Shown here: piece by piece, positions 55,824-62,347 of the stretch
How the letters are laid out: each line of letters begins with the position of its first letter
Position numbering within the stretch: position 1 is the stretch's first letter
The notes under the pieces: generated by a model
The model's input: the letters and a program-made list of their open reading frames with translations, nothing else
Told to the model about the DNA's origin: nothing
Database searches by the model: none
Assembly (NCBI GenBank): GCA_964513075.1
Contig: CAZELR010000018.1
Span: 1 to 64,000 of the forward strand
DNA from: DAOUBP01 sp964513075
GTDB lineage: Bacteria > Chloroflexota > Anaerolineae > CG2-30-64-16
Reading direction: 5' to 3'
DNA length: 64,000 nt
Program-made: the position numbers and the translations under genes

Positions 55824-56396
55824 ATGGAATTGCTCAAACAACGTATCCAACGCGAAGGCGTCAACCTGGGCCACGGCATCCTCAAGGTCGACTCTTTCAT
55901 CAATCACCAGGTGGACCCGGCGCTGATGTTGGCCGTGGGCGGCGCACTGGCCGCCCGCTTCGCGCACCTGGGTGCCAACAAGATTGTTACCGCCGAGATC
56001 AGCGGCATCGCGCCCGCGCTCACAACCGGCCTGGCGTTGGGCATCCCTGTGGTCTACGCGCGCAAATCCAAGCCGGTGACCATGCACCCCAACACGATGA
56101 CCGCCTCGGCGCCGTCGCACACCAAGGGGGTCATGACCGAGCTGATGGTCTCGCCCGAATTTCTGGGCCCGCGCGATCATGTCCTGGTGATCGACGACTT
56201 CCTGGCCCGCGGCGAGACGATTCGCGCCCTGGTCAGCCTGGTGTTGCGCTCCGGTGCGCAGCTCATGGGGATCGGCGCCGTGATCGAGAAACGCTTCGAG
56301 GGCGGCCGCGACGCCCTGGCCGATCTGGGCGTGCCCATTGAAACCCTGGCAGTCATCACCAACATGGACAACGGCAAGATCGTGATGGAAGAATAA
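55824..56396 (+). CDS. xpt: Xanthine phosphoribosyltransferase
   Basis: 190 residues, normal length. Converts xanthine and PRPP to XMP in purine salvage, feeding guaA next door. PRPP loop VLVIDDFLARGETI; N-terminal Xpt hallmark LKVDSFINHQVDP; K-R-K-type segment VYARKSKPVTM. The ATG at 55824 has GGAGGAGG upstream. An AT-rich stretch with TTGACA (55765-55770) precedes it, though no -10 at ideal spacing. No purine riboswitch is visible in the 100-base leader. Confidence 0.94.
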   Translation: MELLKQRIQREGVNLGHGILKVDSFINHQVDPALMLAVGGALAARFAHLGANKIVTAEISGIAPALTTGLALGIPVVYARKSKPVTMHPNTMTASAPSHTKGVMTELMVSPEFLGPRDHVLVIDDFLARGETIRALVSLVLRSGAQLMGIGAVIEKRFEGGRDALADLGVPIETLAVITNMDNGKIVMEE

Positions 56397-56399
56397 AGG

Positions 56400-56492
56400 C
56401 TGGATACTGGATGCTGGATGCTGGAGAGAAGAAGCGGATAATCGCAGTACTCAATACGCAGTACGCAATACGCACCACGCACCACGTCACGC
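56400..56492. repeat. Two heptamer blocks between xpt and guaA
   Basis: Block 1 (56400-56427): CTGGATA CTGGATG CTGGATG CTGGAGA. Block 2 (56444-56492): GCAGTAC TCAATAC GCAGTAC GCAATAC GCACCAC GCACCAC GTCACGC. Two different words, each in exact 7-base phase. They fill the spacer between two purine genes; guaA starts 17 bases on. Confidence 0.75.
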
Positions 56493-56508
56493 CCATCTCG
56501 GAGCTTTT

Positions 56509-58074
56509 ATGGCTATACACGACACCATCGCCATCCTCGACTACGGCTCGCAGACCGCGCAACTGATCGCGCGGCGCGTGCGTGAGCTGCATGTCTACTG
56601 TGAGCTGATTCCCTGGGACGCGCCGAAAGAGCGCTTTGCGCAGCTCAATCCCAAGGGGTATATCCTCTCGGGTGGGCCGGCGAGCGTTTACGATGCGGGC
56701 GCGCCGGCCTTACCCCCGTTCGTGTTGGCGTCGGGGTTGCCGGTCCTGGGCATCTGCTATGGCATGCAGCTTCTGGCGCTCAACCTCGGCGGCAAGGTGG
56801 ACCCCTCCGCACGTCGCGAATACGGCCATGCTGGCGTGACCGTGGTGGCCGACGATGCGCCGTTGCTGGCCGGGCTGCCGGGCGAGCTGTCGGTGTGGAT
56901 GAGCCACGGCGATCACGTGACCGACCTGCCGCCCACGTTTGCACCGCTGGCCATCACCCCTTCTTCGGTGGCGGCCATGGGCGATGTGGCACGCGGCATC
57001 TACGGCGTGCAGTTCCATCCTGAGGTGCAGCACACGCCACAGGGTAAAGAGCTGCTGCACAACTTCGTGCTGGATATCTGCGGCTGCCGGCCCGACTGGA
57101 CCCCGGCGAATTTCATCATGGAGTCGGTGGACGCGATCCGCACGCGTGTAGGCCAGGGCCGTGTCGTTTGCGGGCTCAGCGGCGGGGTCGACTCCGCCGT
57201 GGTGGCCAGCCTGCTCCATCTCGCGATCGGCGATCAGCTCACCTGCATCTTTGTGGATCATGGACTGCTGCGCCTGGGCGAGGCCGGCCAGGTGGTGGAG
57301 ACCTTCCAACGCCACCAGGGCATGCGATTGAGCACCGTCAACGCAACCGAGGATTTCCTGGCCGACCTGGCAGGCGTGACCGATCCCGAAGTCAAACGCA
57401 AACGCATCGGTGCGCGCTTCGTGCGGGTGTTCGAAGCGGCCGAGGCTGCCGCCGTAGCCGCGCTTTCCGATGCGCCGGCCGCGTTTCTGGCCCAAGGGAC
57501 TCTTTACCCCGACGTCATCGAGTCGGCCAGCAGGCAGGAACAGGCCACCGCCCGCACCATCAAGACCCACCACAACGTCGGCGGCCTGCCCGCAGACATG
57601 ACCTTCCAGCTCATCGAGCCGCTGCGCAGCCTGTTTAAGGATGAGGTGCGGCTGGTAGGCCAGGCGCTCGGCCTGCCGGAAGAAATCGTTTGGCGCCATC
57701 CCTTCCCGGGACCCGGTCTCGCCATCCGCATCATCGGTGAGGTCACGTGGTCGCGGCTCGAGACATTGCGCCGTGCGGACGCGATCTTCCTGGAAGAACT
57801 ACGCGCGGCCGGACTTTATCGCTCGATCTCACAGGCGTTCGCTGTGCTGCTGCCGATCCGCTCGGTGGGCGTGATGGGGGATGGCCGCACTTACGCCGAT
57901 ACCATCGCGCTGCGCGCAGTCACGACCGACGACTTTATGACCGCGGATTGGGCTCGCCTGCCTTACGATCTCATCGCGCGCATCAGCAACCGCATCGTGA
58001 ATGAAGTGCCCGGCGTCAACCGCGTGGTCTACGATGTCAGCTCGAAGCCGCCGGCGACGATTGAGTGGGAATGA
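56509..58074 (+). CDS. guaA: GMP synthase (glutamine-hydrolysing)
   Basis: 521 residues. Aminates XMP to GMP. Class I amidotransferase: catalytic Cys in GICYGMQLL near residue 83 and His/Glu in QFHPEVQ. ATP-pyrophosphatase loop GLSGGVDSAVVA. C-terminal dimerisation domain ending KPPATIEWE. The ATG at 56509 follows CGGAG. It acts directly after xpt in purine salvage. The left inverted repeat of the four-helix-bundle cassette begins five bases past its stop. Confidence 0.97.
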   Translation: MAIHDTIAILDYGSQTAQLIARRVRELHVYCELIPWDAPKERFAQLNPKGYILSGGPASVYDAGAPALPPFVLASGLPVLGICYGMQLLALNLGGKVDPSARREYGHAGVTVVADDAPLLAGLPGELSVWMSHGDHVTDLPPTFAPLAITPSSVAAMGDVARGIYGVQFHPEVQHTPQGKELLHNFVLDICGCRPDWTPANFIMESVDAIRTRVGQGRVVCGLSGGVDSAVVASLLHLAIGDQLTCIFVDHGLLRLGEAGQVVETFQRHQGMRLSTVNATEDFLADLAGVTDPEVKRKRIGARFVRVFEAAEAAAVAALSDAPAAFLAQGTLYPDVIESASRQEQATARTIKTHHNVGGLPADMTFQLIEPLRSLFKDEVRLVGQALGLPEEIVWRHPFPGPGLAIRIIGEVTWSRLETLRRADAIFLEELRAAGLYRSISQAFAVLLPIRSVGVMGDGRTYADTIALRAVTTDDFMTADWARLPYDLIARISNRIVNEVPGVNRVVYDVSSKPPATIEWE

Positions 58075-58078
58075 TGGA

Positions 58079-58630
58079 GTGAGTTGGTTCGATAGTGCGG
58101 TAGTGCGATAGTGGTCTGTGCATGAGGACAGGAGGGGTGGCCAATGGCGTTGATTCAGCGGTTTGAGGATCTGCTGTGCTGGCAGAAAGCGCGACAGTTG
58201 ACCAACCTGATCTATGACCTGACCGACGGTGCCACATTCGCCAGAGATTTTCAGCTCCGCAACCAGATCAGAGATGCGGCTGGATCAGCTATGCATAACA
58301 TTGCTGAAGGTTTCGACTCCGGCACGCCAGGCGAGTTTACGCGCTTCCTGAAGATCGCTCGTCGATCGGCCAGTGAAGTGCAATCCGAATTGTATCTTGC
58401 GCTTGATCGGAGCTATATCACACAGCCAGAACTTAACCAAGCCTACGACTTGGCATCAGAAACCAAACGGCTCATCAATGGCATGATCACACATCTCAAG
58501 CAGAAAAGGAGTGGTGAGGCAGTACGATAGCGCGAGGGTACAATAGTGAGATAGTATGGTCGTGCGGTAGACATTGACATACCGACTCACCAACTCACTA
58601 TCGCACTATCGCACTATCTTACTAACTCAC
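58079..58630. mobile_element. Putative cassette: four-helix-bundle gene between terminal inverted repeats
   Basis: The 35 bases at 58079-58113 and the reverse complement of 58596-58630 agree at 31 positions, including a 23-base core with one mismatch. Both are built of octamers (left CGATAGTG CGGTAGTG CGATAGTG; right CTCACTAT CGCACTAT CGCACTAT). They enclose only the 128-residue four-helix-bundle gene. The element starts five bases after the guaA stop and ends 10 bases before the next start codon. No transposase, recombinase or reverse transcriptase is inside. Mobility is inferred from the structure. Confidence 0.6.
58144..58530 (+). CDS. Four-helix-bundle protein (S23/Avd-like family)
   Basis: 128 residues. 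Family hallmarks: FEDLLCWQKARQLTNLIYDL at the N-terminus, LRNQIRDAAGSAMHNIAEGF and FLKIARRSASEVQSELYLAL in the middle. The family includes the 23S rRNA intervening-sequence protein and the Avd accessory protein of diversity-generating retroelements; members form pentameric barrels that bind nucleic acid. There is no reverse transcriptase nearby and no rRNA. It is the only gene between the octamer inverted repeats. Start ATG 58144 with AGGAGGGG upstream. Molecular role unknown. Confidence 0.88.
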   Translation: MALIQRFEDLLCWQKARQLTNLIYDLTDGATFARDFQLRNQIRDAAGSAMHNIAEGFDSGTPGEFTRFLKIARRSASEVQSELYLALDRSYITQPELNQAYDLASETKRLINGMITHLKQKRSGEAVR

Positions 58631-58641
58631 CATCGCACCGT
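58586..58641. repeat. Seven octamers forming the right end of the cassette
   Basis: CTCACCAA CTCACTAT CGCACTAT CGCACTAT CTTACTAA CTCACCAT CGCACCGT, in exact 8-base phase. The last unit supplies the first two bases of the GTG start codon (58640) of the next gene, so the repeat runs into that gene. A degenerate run of related words (58515-58570) lies between the four-helix gene and this block. Confidence 0.75.
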
Positions 58642-60070
58642 GCGCAAACTATTCCTCACCCTTCTGGTCCTGACCGTCATCGCTGCCGCGCTCCTGGCTG
58701 CGCCGTATATTCGCTACCGGCGGACAGCAGGCGTCGTGCCCGGCTGGGTGCGGCTGGGCGGGCTGCAAGTCGGCGGCGCGACGGATGCAGAAGTGACGAC
58801 GGCGTTGAACCGCGGCCTGGCGGAACCGGTCGAGGCCTATATCGGCGACCAGCGGGTCTTGTTGCGGCCGGAGACGGTTGGCTTCAAGGTAGACGTGGAT
58901 GGGATGATCGCTCAGGCCCGGCAGCAGGACACCGCCAACCGGTTGATCCGTTACCTGGTTGAGACTTCCCTGGAACGCCCCCCAGCGTTGATCGATATCC
59001 CCCTGCGCTATACCTTCGACGAAGCGGCCCTGGATGCCTGGCTGGTCGATGTGGCGGCGCGCACCAATCGGGCCCCGCAACCACCGCAGCCGCTGCTGGA
59101 GGACCTCACCCTGGCGCCTGGCAAACCGGGCATCGAGTTGGATGTTGCGGCTGCGCGCGGGCAAATGCTGGCCGCGTTGGCGAATCCGACCCAGCGCACC
59201 GTGCATCTGACGGCGCATGAGACGCCAGTTCCGCCGATAGATATCGCAGCCCTGGGGACACTGTTGCAGGCGCGGCTGGATCAGTTTCCCGGCATCGGCA
59301 GCCTCTGGTTGCATTACCTGCCCACCGGCGAAGAGATTGCCATCAACGCGGATGTGGCCTATGCCGGCACCAGCACCCTGAAAATCCCCATCCTGGCGCA
59401 GGTCTACCGCAAGCTGGATGCACCGCCCGACCCGGACACGACCAAGATCATCACCGAAACGATGGAATTCAGTGGCAACTTTACCGCTAACTTGATGCTG
59501 GGCATCATCGGGGACGACGACTGGGACCGCGGGGTAGCCGTCATGAATCAGGCGTTCAAGGCATTGGGCATGACCAATACCTTTATGGCCACGCCTTATG
59601 ACCGCAAGCTGGCAGTGGCGCCGCACATCGTCACCGTGGCCAACAGTCGCACCGACCTGAACACGCAGCCTGATCCCTACATGCAAACCACGCCGCGCGA
59701 TATCGGCATGGCGCTGCAGATGTTGGTCGCTTGCAGCCAGGGCGGCGGCACGTTGATTGCCGCCTACGGCGATCAGATCACGTCCGCAGAGTGCCAACAG
59801 GCGCTGGACTTCATGGCGCTGAACGAAATGAAAGAAATGCTCGTGGGCGGCCTGCCCCCAGAGGCCAAGGCAGTGCACAAGCACGGCTACGTGCCCGACA
59901 CCCACGGCGACGTCGCGGCCATCTGGAGTCCGACCGGGCCCTATGTGCTGGCAGTGTTCCTCTATCGCCCTACCTGGCTGGAATGGGACATCTCCAACCC
60001 AACGCTCAAGGATTTGGCGCGTGCGACGTGGAAGTTCTTTCAGACGTATGAGGGGAAAGACAATAACTGA
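58640..60070 (+). CDS. Beta-lactamase-like serine hydrolase with N-terminal peptidoglycan-binding-type domain
   Basis: 476 residues. A signal anchor (LFLTLLVLTVIAAALLAAP) is followed by a repeat-type domain like those preceding L,D-transpeptidase modules (LGGLQVGGATDAEVTTALN). Next is a class A beta-lactamase-like domain with the SxxK serine in GTSTLKIPIL near residue 245 and a KHG-like C-terminal motif (AVHKHGYVPD). Such proteins act on the cell wall or are esterase-like; true antibiotic hydrolysis is not implied. The start is taken as the GTG at 58640. Codons upstream of it are octamer repeat. No ribosome site is seen. Confidence 0.83.
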   Translation: MRKLFLTLLVLTVIAAALLAAPYIRYRRTAGVVPGWVRLGGLQVGGATDAEVTTALNRGLAEPVEAYIGDQRVLLRPETVGFKVDVDGMIAQARQQDTANRLIRYLVETSLERPPALIDIPLRYTFDEAALDAWLVDVAARTNRAPQPPQPLLEDLTLAPGKPGIELDVAAARGQMLAALANPTQRTVHLTAHETPVPPIDIAALGTLLQARLDQFPGIGSLWLHYLPTGEEIAINADVAYAGTSTLKIPILAQVYRKLDAPPDPDTTKIITETMEFSGNFTANLMLGIIGDDDWDRGVAVMNQAFKALGMTNTFMATPYDRKLAVAPHIVTVANSRTDLNTQPDPYMQTTPRDIGMALQMLVACSQGGGTLIAAYGDQITSAECQQALDFMALNEMKEMLVGGLPPEAKAVHKHGYVPDTHGDVAAIWSPTGPYVLAVFLYRPTWLEWDISNPTLKDLARATWKFFQTYEGKDNN

Positions 60071-60087
60071 GAGGTGACCGAAAAAGA

Positions 60088-60125
60088 GCGCCCGAAATGC
60101 TTCTGCCATGGAGCATTTCGGGCGC
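60088..60125. terminator. Bidirectional terminator
   Basis: GCGCCCGAAATGC (60088-60100) pairs perfectly with 60113-60125, loop of 12 bases, preceded by AAAAAGA and followed by TTT. It lies between the convergent beta-lactamase-like gene and the small helical-protein gene. Confidence 0.75.
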
Positions 60126-60163
60126 TTTGGTGGCAAATCAGTTTCAATTCCTTAAGCTGGTGT

Positions 60164-60565
60164 CTAGGCTTCTGTAGGCGGCTCCGCGGGCGGCTCAGGA
60201 GCAGCAGGCGGTTCCGCGGCCGGCTTGGACTCCAGCTTCTCCAGCAGCTTGCCCAGCTCCTTGTTCAGCGCGTCCAACCCGGTGAGGATGCCCTTGCGCG
60301 CCTCGTCCACCACGTCGCTCTCGCGAACCTCTTCGACCACTTTTTCGGCTTTCTCGCGCAGCTCCTTGGCGGTCAGGCTCTCGCTGGCTTTATTGACGGC
60401 CTCGCTGACCTCCTTGCCGAAGTTCTGCACCCCTTCGGCGATCTCGTTCTGCAGCTTCTTGCGATCCTCGCTTTCCCAGGCGGCCTTGATCGCGTCGGCC
60501 ACCTGCTTCCCCAGCTTGCTCAGCTCATCCGCAATGTTGCGTTCGACCTTCGGTTCCTCGGACAT
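60164..60565 (-). CDS. Hypothetical charged helical protein
   Basis: 133 residues from the ATG at 60565 (AGGAGAGG upstream). Almost entirely Lys/Glu/Ala-rich amphipathic helix (LSKLGKQVADAIKAAWESED; LREKAEKVVEEVRESDVV), ending in a Pro/Ala/Glu tail. Resembles apolipoprotein-like or DUF-type coiled proteins often annotated as hypothetical. No catalytic motif and no membrane segment. Possibly a stress or cell-envelope-associated helix protein; function unknown. Confidence 0.78.
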   Translation of the reverse strand: MSEEPKVERNIADELSKLGKQVADAIKAAWESEDRKKLQNEIAEGVQNFGKEVSEAVNKASESLTAKELREKAEKVVEEVRESDVVDEARKGILTGLDALNKELGKLLEKLESKPAAEPPAAPEPPAEPPTEA

Positions 60566-60892
60566 GGTTGCCTCTCCTTGATGTCGCGTTCTCAAGCCAC
60601 CGATAGTACTCGGTGCTGCTACTTATTCTACGTATATCTCGACGAAAAGTTGCAGGCCGTTGATACCTGCGCTAGGTGGGGGCGGGACCCTGGTTGGTTT
60701 GGATCCTTGCCGATGGCTGCGGCATCCCGATTCCGTCGTGTAATTGCGGCATATCAAAAATCGCATAGCTCAAACCGTCCCCTAATTCCTTTGCGATTTC
60801 GTCGTTCCGTTGTATCATAGCACACATTGAATCGGGTCACACGCGTCCGGTTCCGGTTGCCTTGCTGTACACCATCACGCGGAGAGTATTGG
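60566..60892. other. Gene-free spacer
   Basis: A 327-base divergent spacer. The only signal I see is a minus-strand extended -10 (TG-C-TATGAT, 60814-60819), which would give the small helical gene a leader of about 240 bases. No conserved RNA or repeat was recognised. Confidence 0.4.
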
Positions 60893-61555
60893 ATGATCAA
60901 GATATCGCCGTCCATCCTGGCTGCTGACTTTGCCGATCTCGGCGCGGCTGTGCGTGGGGCTGAGGCCGCAGGGGCCGACTACATCCATGTGGATGTGATG
61001 GATGGCCATTTTGTACCAAACATCAGCATCGGTGTCCCTGTGGTGGCCGCGCTGCGCCGCGTAACCCGCCTGCCGTTGGACGTGCATCTGATGATCGAGG
61101 CGCCCGAGCGTTATCTGGCCGATTTTGCACGCGCCGGGGCCGACATTCTGACCGTCCATGTCGAAGCTTGCCCGCACCTGCACCGCACGATCCAACAGAT
61201 TCGCGAGTTGGGCGTGCGGCCGGGCGTGACGTTGAATCCGGCGACTTCATTGGAGACGCTGCGCGAGATTCTTCCTGACGTCACGCTGGTGCTTGTGATG
61301 ACCGTCAATCCGGGGTTCGGCGGGCAGCGCTACATCCCGACTAGCACGGCACGGGTGGCGCGTCTGGCCCGGATGATTGCTGACACTGGGTCACAGGCAG
61401 AGATCGAAGTAGACGGTGGGATCGACGCGAGCACGACGCCGGAAGTGGTTGCGGCGGGGGCCCGCGTGTTGGTGGCCGGTACGGCGGTGTTCGGGCATCC
61501 TGACGGGATCACCGGCGGGATCGCCGCGTTGCGCCGCGCGGCACAAGGGCTTTAA
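60893..61555 (+). CDS. rpe: Ribulose-phosphate 3-epimerase
   Basis: 220 residues, normal length. Interconverts ribulose 5-phosphate and xylulose 5-phosphate in the pentose phosphate pathway. Hallmarks: ISPSILAADFADLG, HVDVMDGHFVPNISIG (metal and catalytic aspartate), LMTVNPGFGGQ and EIEVDGGID with the second catalytic aspartate, then VAGTAVFG. Start ATG 60893 with GGAGAG upstream; the upstream frame is not family-like. Confidence 0.96.
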   Translation: MIKISPSILAADFADLGAAVRGAEAAGADYIHVDVMDGHFVPNISIGVPVVAALRRVTRLPLDVHLMIEAPERYLADFARAGADILTVHVEACPHLHRTIQQIRELGVRPGVTLNPATSLETLREILPDVTLVLVMTVNPGFGGQRYIPTSTARVARLARMIADTGSQAEIEVDGGIDASTTPEVVAAGARVLVAGTAVFGHPDGITGGIAALRRAAQGL

Positions 61556-61564
61556 AAGCAAACA

Positions 61565-61582
61565 GCCGGCGTTGCCGCCGGC
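61565..61582 (-). terminator. Terminator of rpmB
   Basis: GCCGGCG (61565-61571) pairs with 61576-61582, tetraloop. On the minus strand it is followed by TGTTTGCTTTT, so it ends rpmB; the plus side has no T-run. Confidence 0.65.
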
Positions 61583-61608
61583 CGCGTGCTGGGATGGGTC
61601 AGAGCGAT

Positions 61609-61791
61609 TCAGTTCGCCTTTTGCATGGTCTTAATGCACTTGGCGCAGACAAACACCCGCTGCTCTCGGCCGTCCACCATCAAATGCATCGACTGGATAT
61701 TGGGATTCCAGCGGCGCTGAGTGTGGCGCATAGAGTGGCTGACGTTATGCCCAAACTGTGGCCCCTTACCGCAAACTTGACACTTGGCCAT
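61609..61791 (-). CDS. rpmB: 50S ribosomal protein L28
   Basis: 60 residues. Zinc-binding (C+) form: CQVCGKG at residues 4-10 and VCAKCIKT near residue 48 give four cysteines. Conserved HNVSHSMRHTQRRWNPN core. The ATG at 61791 follows GGGAGAA. Single gene with its own promoter and terminator, divergent from the asp23/DAK2 pair as in many Gram-positive-like genomes. Confidence 0.95.
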   Translation of the reverse strand: MAKCQVCGKGPQFGHNVSHSMRHTQRRWNPNIQSMHLMVDGREQRVFVCAKCIKTMQKAN

Positions 61792-61869
61792 CGGTACGTT
61801 CTCCCTTGTGAGCGCTCAAAGTCAGACAAATGGCGACCGAGCCTCACAGGGCTCGGCCACACTAGGACC

Positions 61870-61898
61870 AGTGTACCACAGGCCGCCAAGGAACGCAA
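61870..61898 (-). promoter_or_regulatory. rpmB promoter
   Basis: Minus strand TTGCGT (61893-61898), 17-base spacer ending in TGG, TACACT (61870-61875): extended -10. Leader of about 70 bases before the L28 start. Confidence 0.55.
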
Positions 61899-61948
61899 AA
61901 CAGAGCGTGTCGCCTGGAGAGGGTCTTTCAACACGATCGGAGGAGCGC

Positions 61949-62308
61949 ATGGCTGAAGAAAAGAAACCTGGCCGCATCGAAATTTCACCACACGCTATTG
62001 CGACCGTTGCAGGTGAAGCGGTCTTGCGGTGCTATGGCGTAGTCGGCATGTCCAACAAAAACCTCATCAACGGACTGGCGGTCCTTCTGCAGCCTGAAAA
62101 ATGGCACCGCGGCGTAGATGTCCAGGTGCGCGAGGGTGAGGTGATTGTCGATCTATACGTGATTATCCAATACGGCACCCGAATTTCCGAAGTTGCTCAT
62201 GGGGTCATGAATAGTGTGAAATATACCCTGGAGCAGGCCTTGGGCCTGCCAGTGGCAGAAGTGAATGTACACGTTCAGGGGCTGAGAATGCCGAACGGTG
62301 ATAAGTAG
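61949..62308 (+). CDS. Asp23/Gls24 family protein
   Basis: 119 residues from the ATG at 61949 (GGAGGAG upstream). Asp23 domain (IEISPHAIATVAGEAVLRCY; VIVDLYVIIQYGTRISEVAH; VNVHVQGLRM). In Firmicutes such proteins sit upstream of the DAK2-domain kinase gene and are linked to envelope stress or fatty-acid activation; the same order is seen here with a 39-base spacing. No membrane segment. Confidence 0.92.
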   Translation: MAEEKKPGRIEISPHAIATVAGEAVLRCYGVVGMSNKNLINGLAVLLQPEKWHRGVDVQVREGEVIVDLYVIIQYGTRISEVAHGVMNSVKYTLEQALGLPVAEVNVHVQGLRMPNGDK

Positions 62309-62347
62309 TGCGCGTCTACAAGGCTTAATAGTTGGAGGATTAGAACG

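Noticed and set aside
56400..56492. Repeats considered as a CRISPR array
   Set aside because: Units are 7 bases, contiguous and without spacers; no cas genes are in the window.
58144..58530. Diversity-generating retroelement based on the Avd-like protein
   Set aside because: No reverse transcriptase, no template/variable repeat pair and no adjacent variable protein were found within the window.
58144..58530. 23S rRNA intervening sequence
   Set aside because: The gene lies between guaA and a serine hydrolase gene, not inside an rRNA gene; no rRNA sequence flanks it.
58640..60070. Antibiotic-resistance beta-lactamase
   Set aside because: Only the SxxK fold signature is shared; the N-terminal domain and anchor point to a cell-wall or housekeeping role, and class A resistance motifs such as a clear SDN/omega-loop set are not evident.
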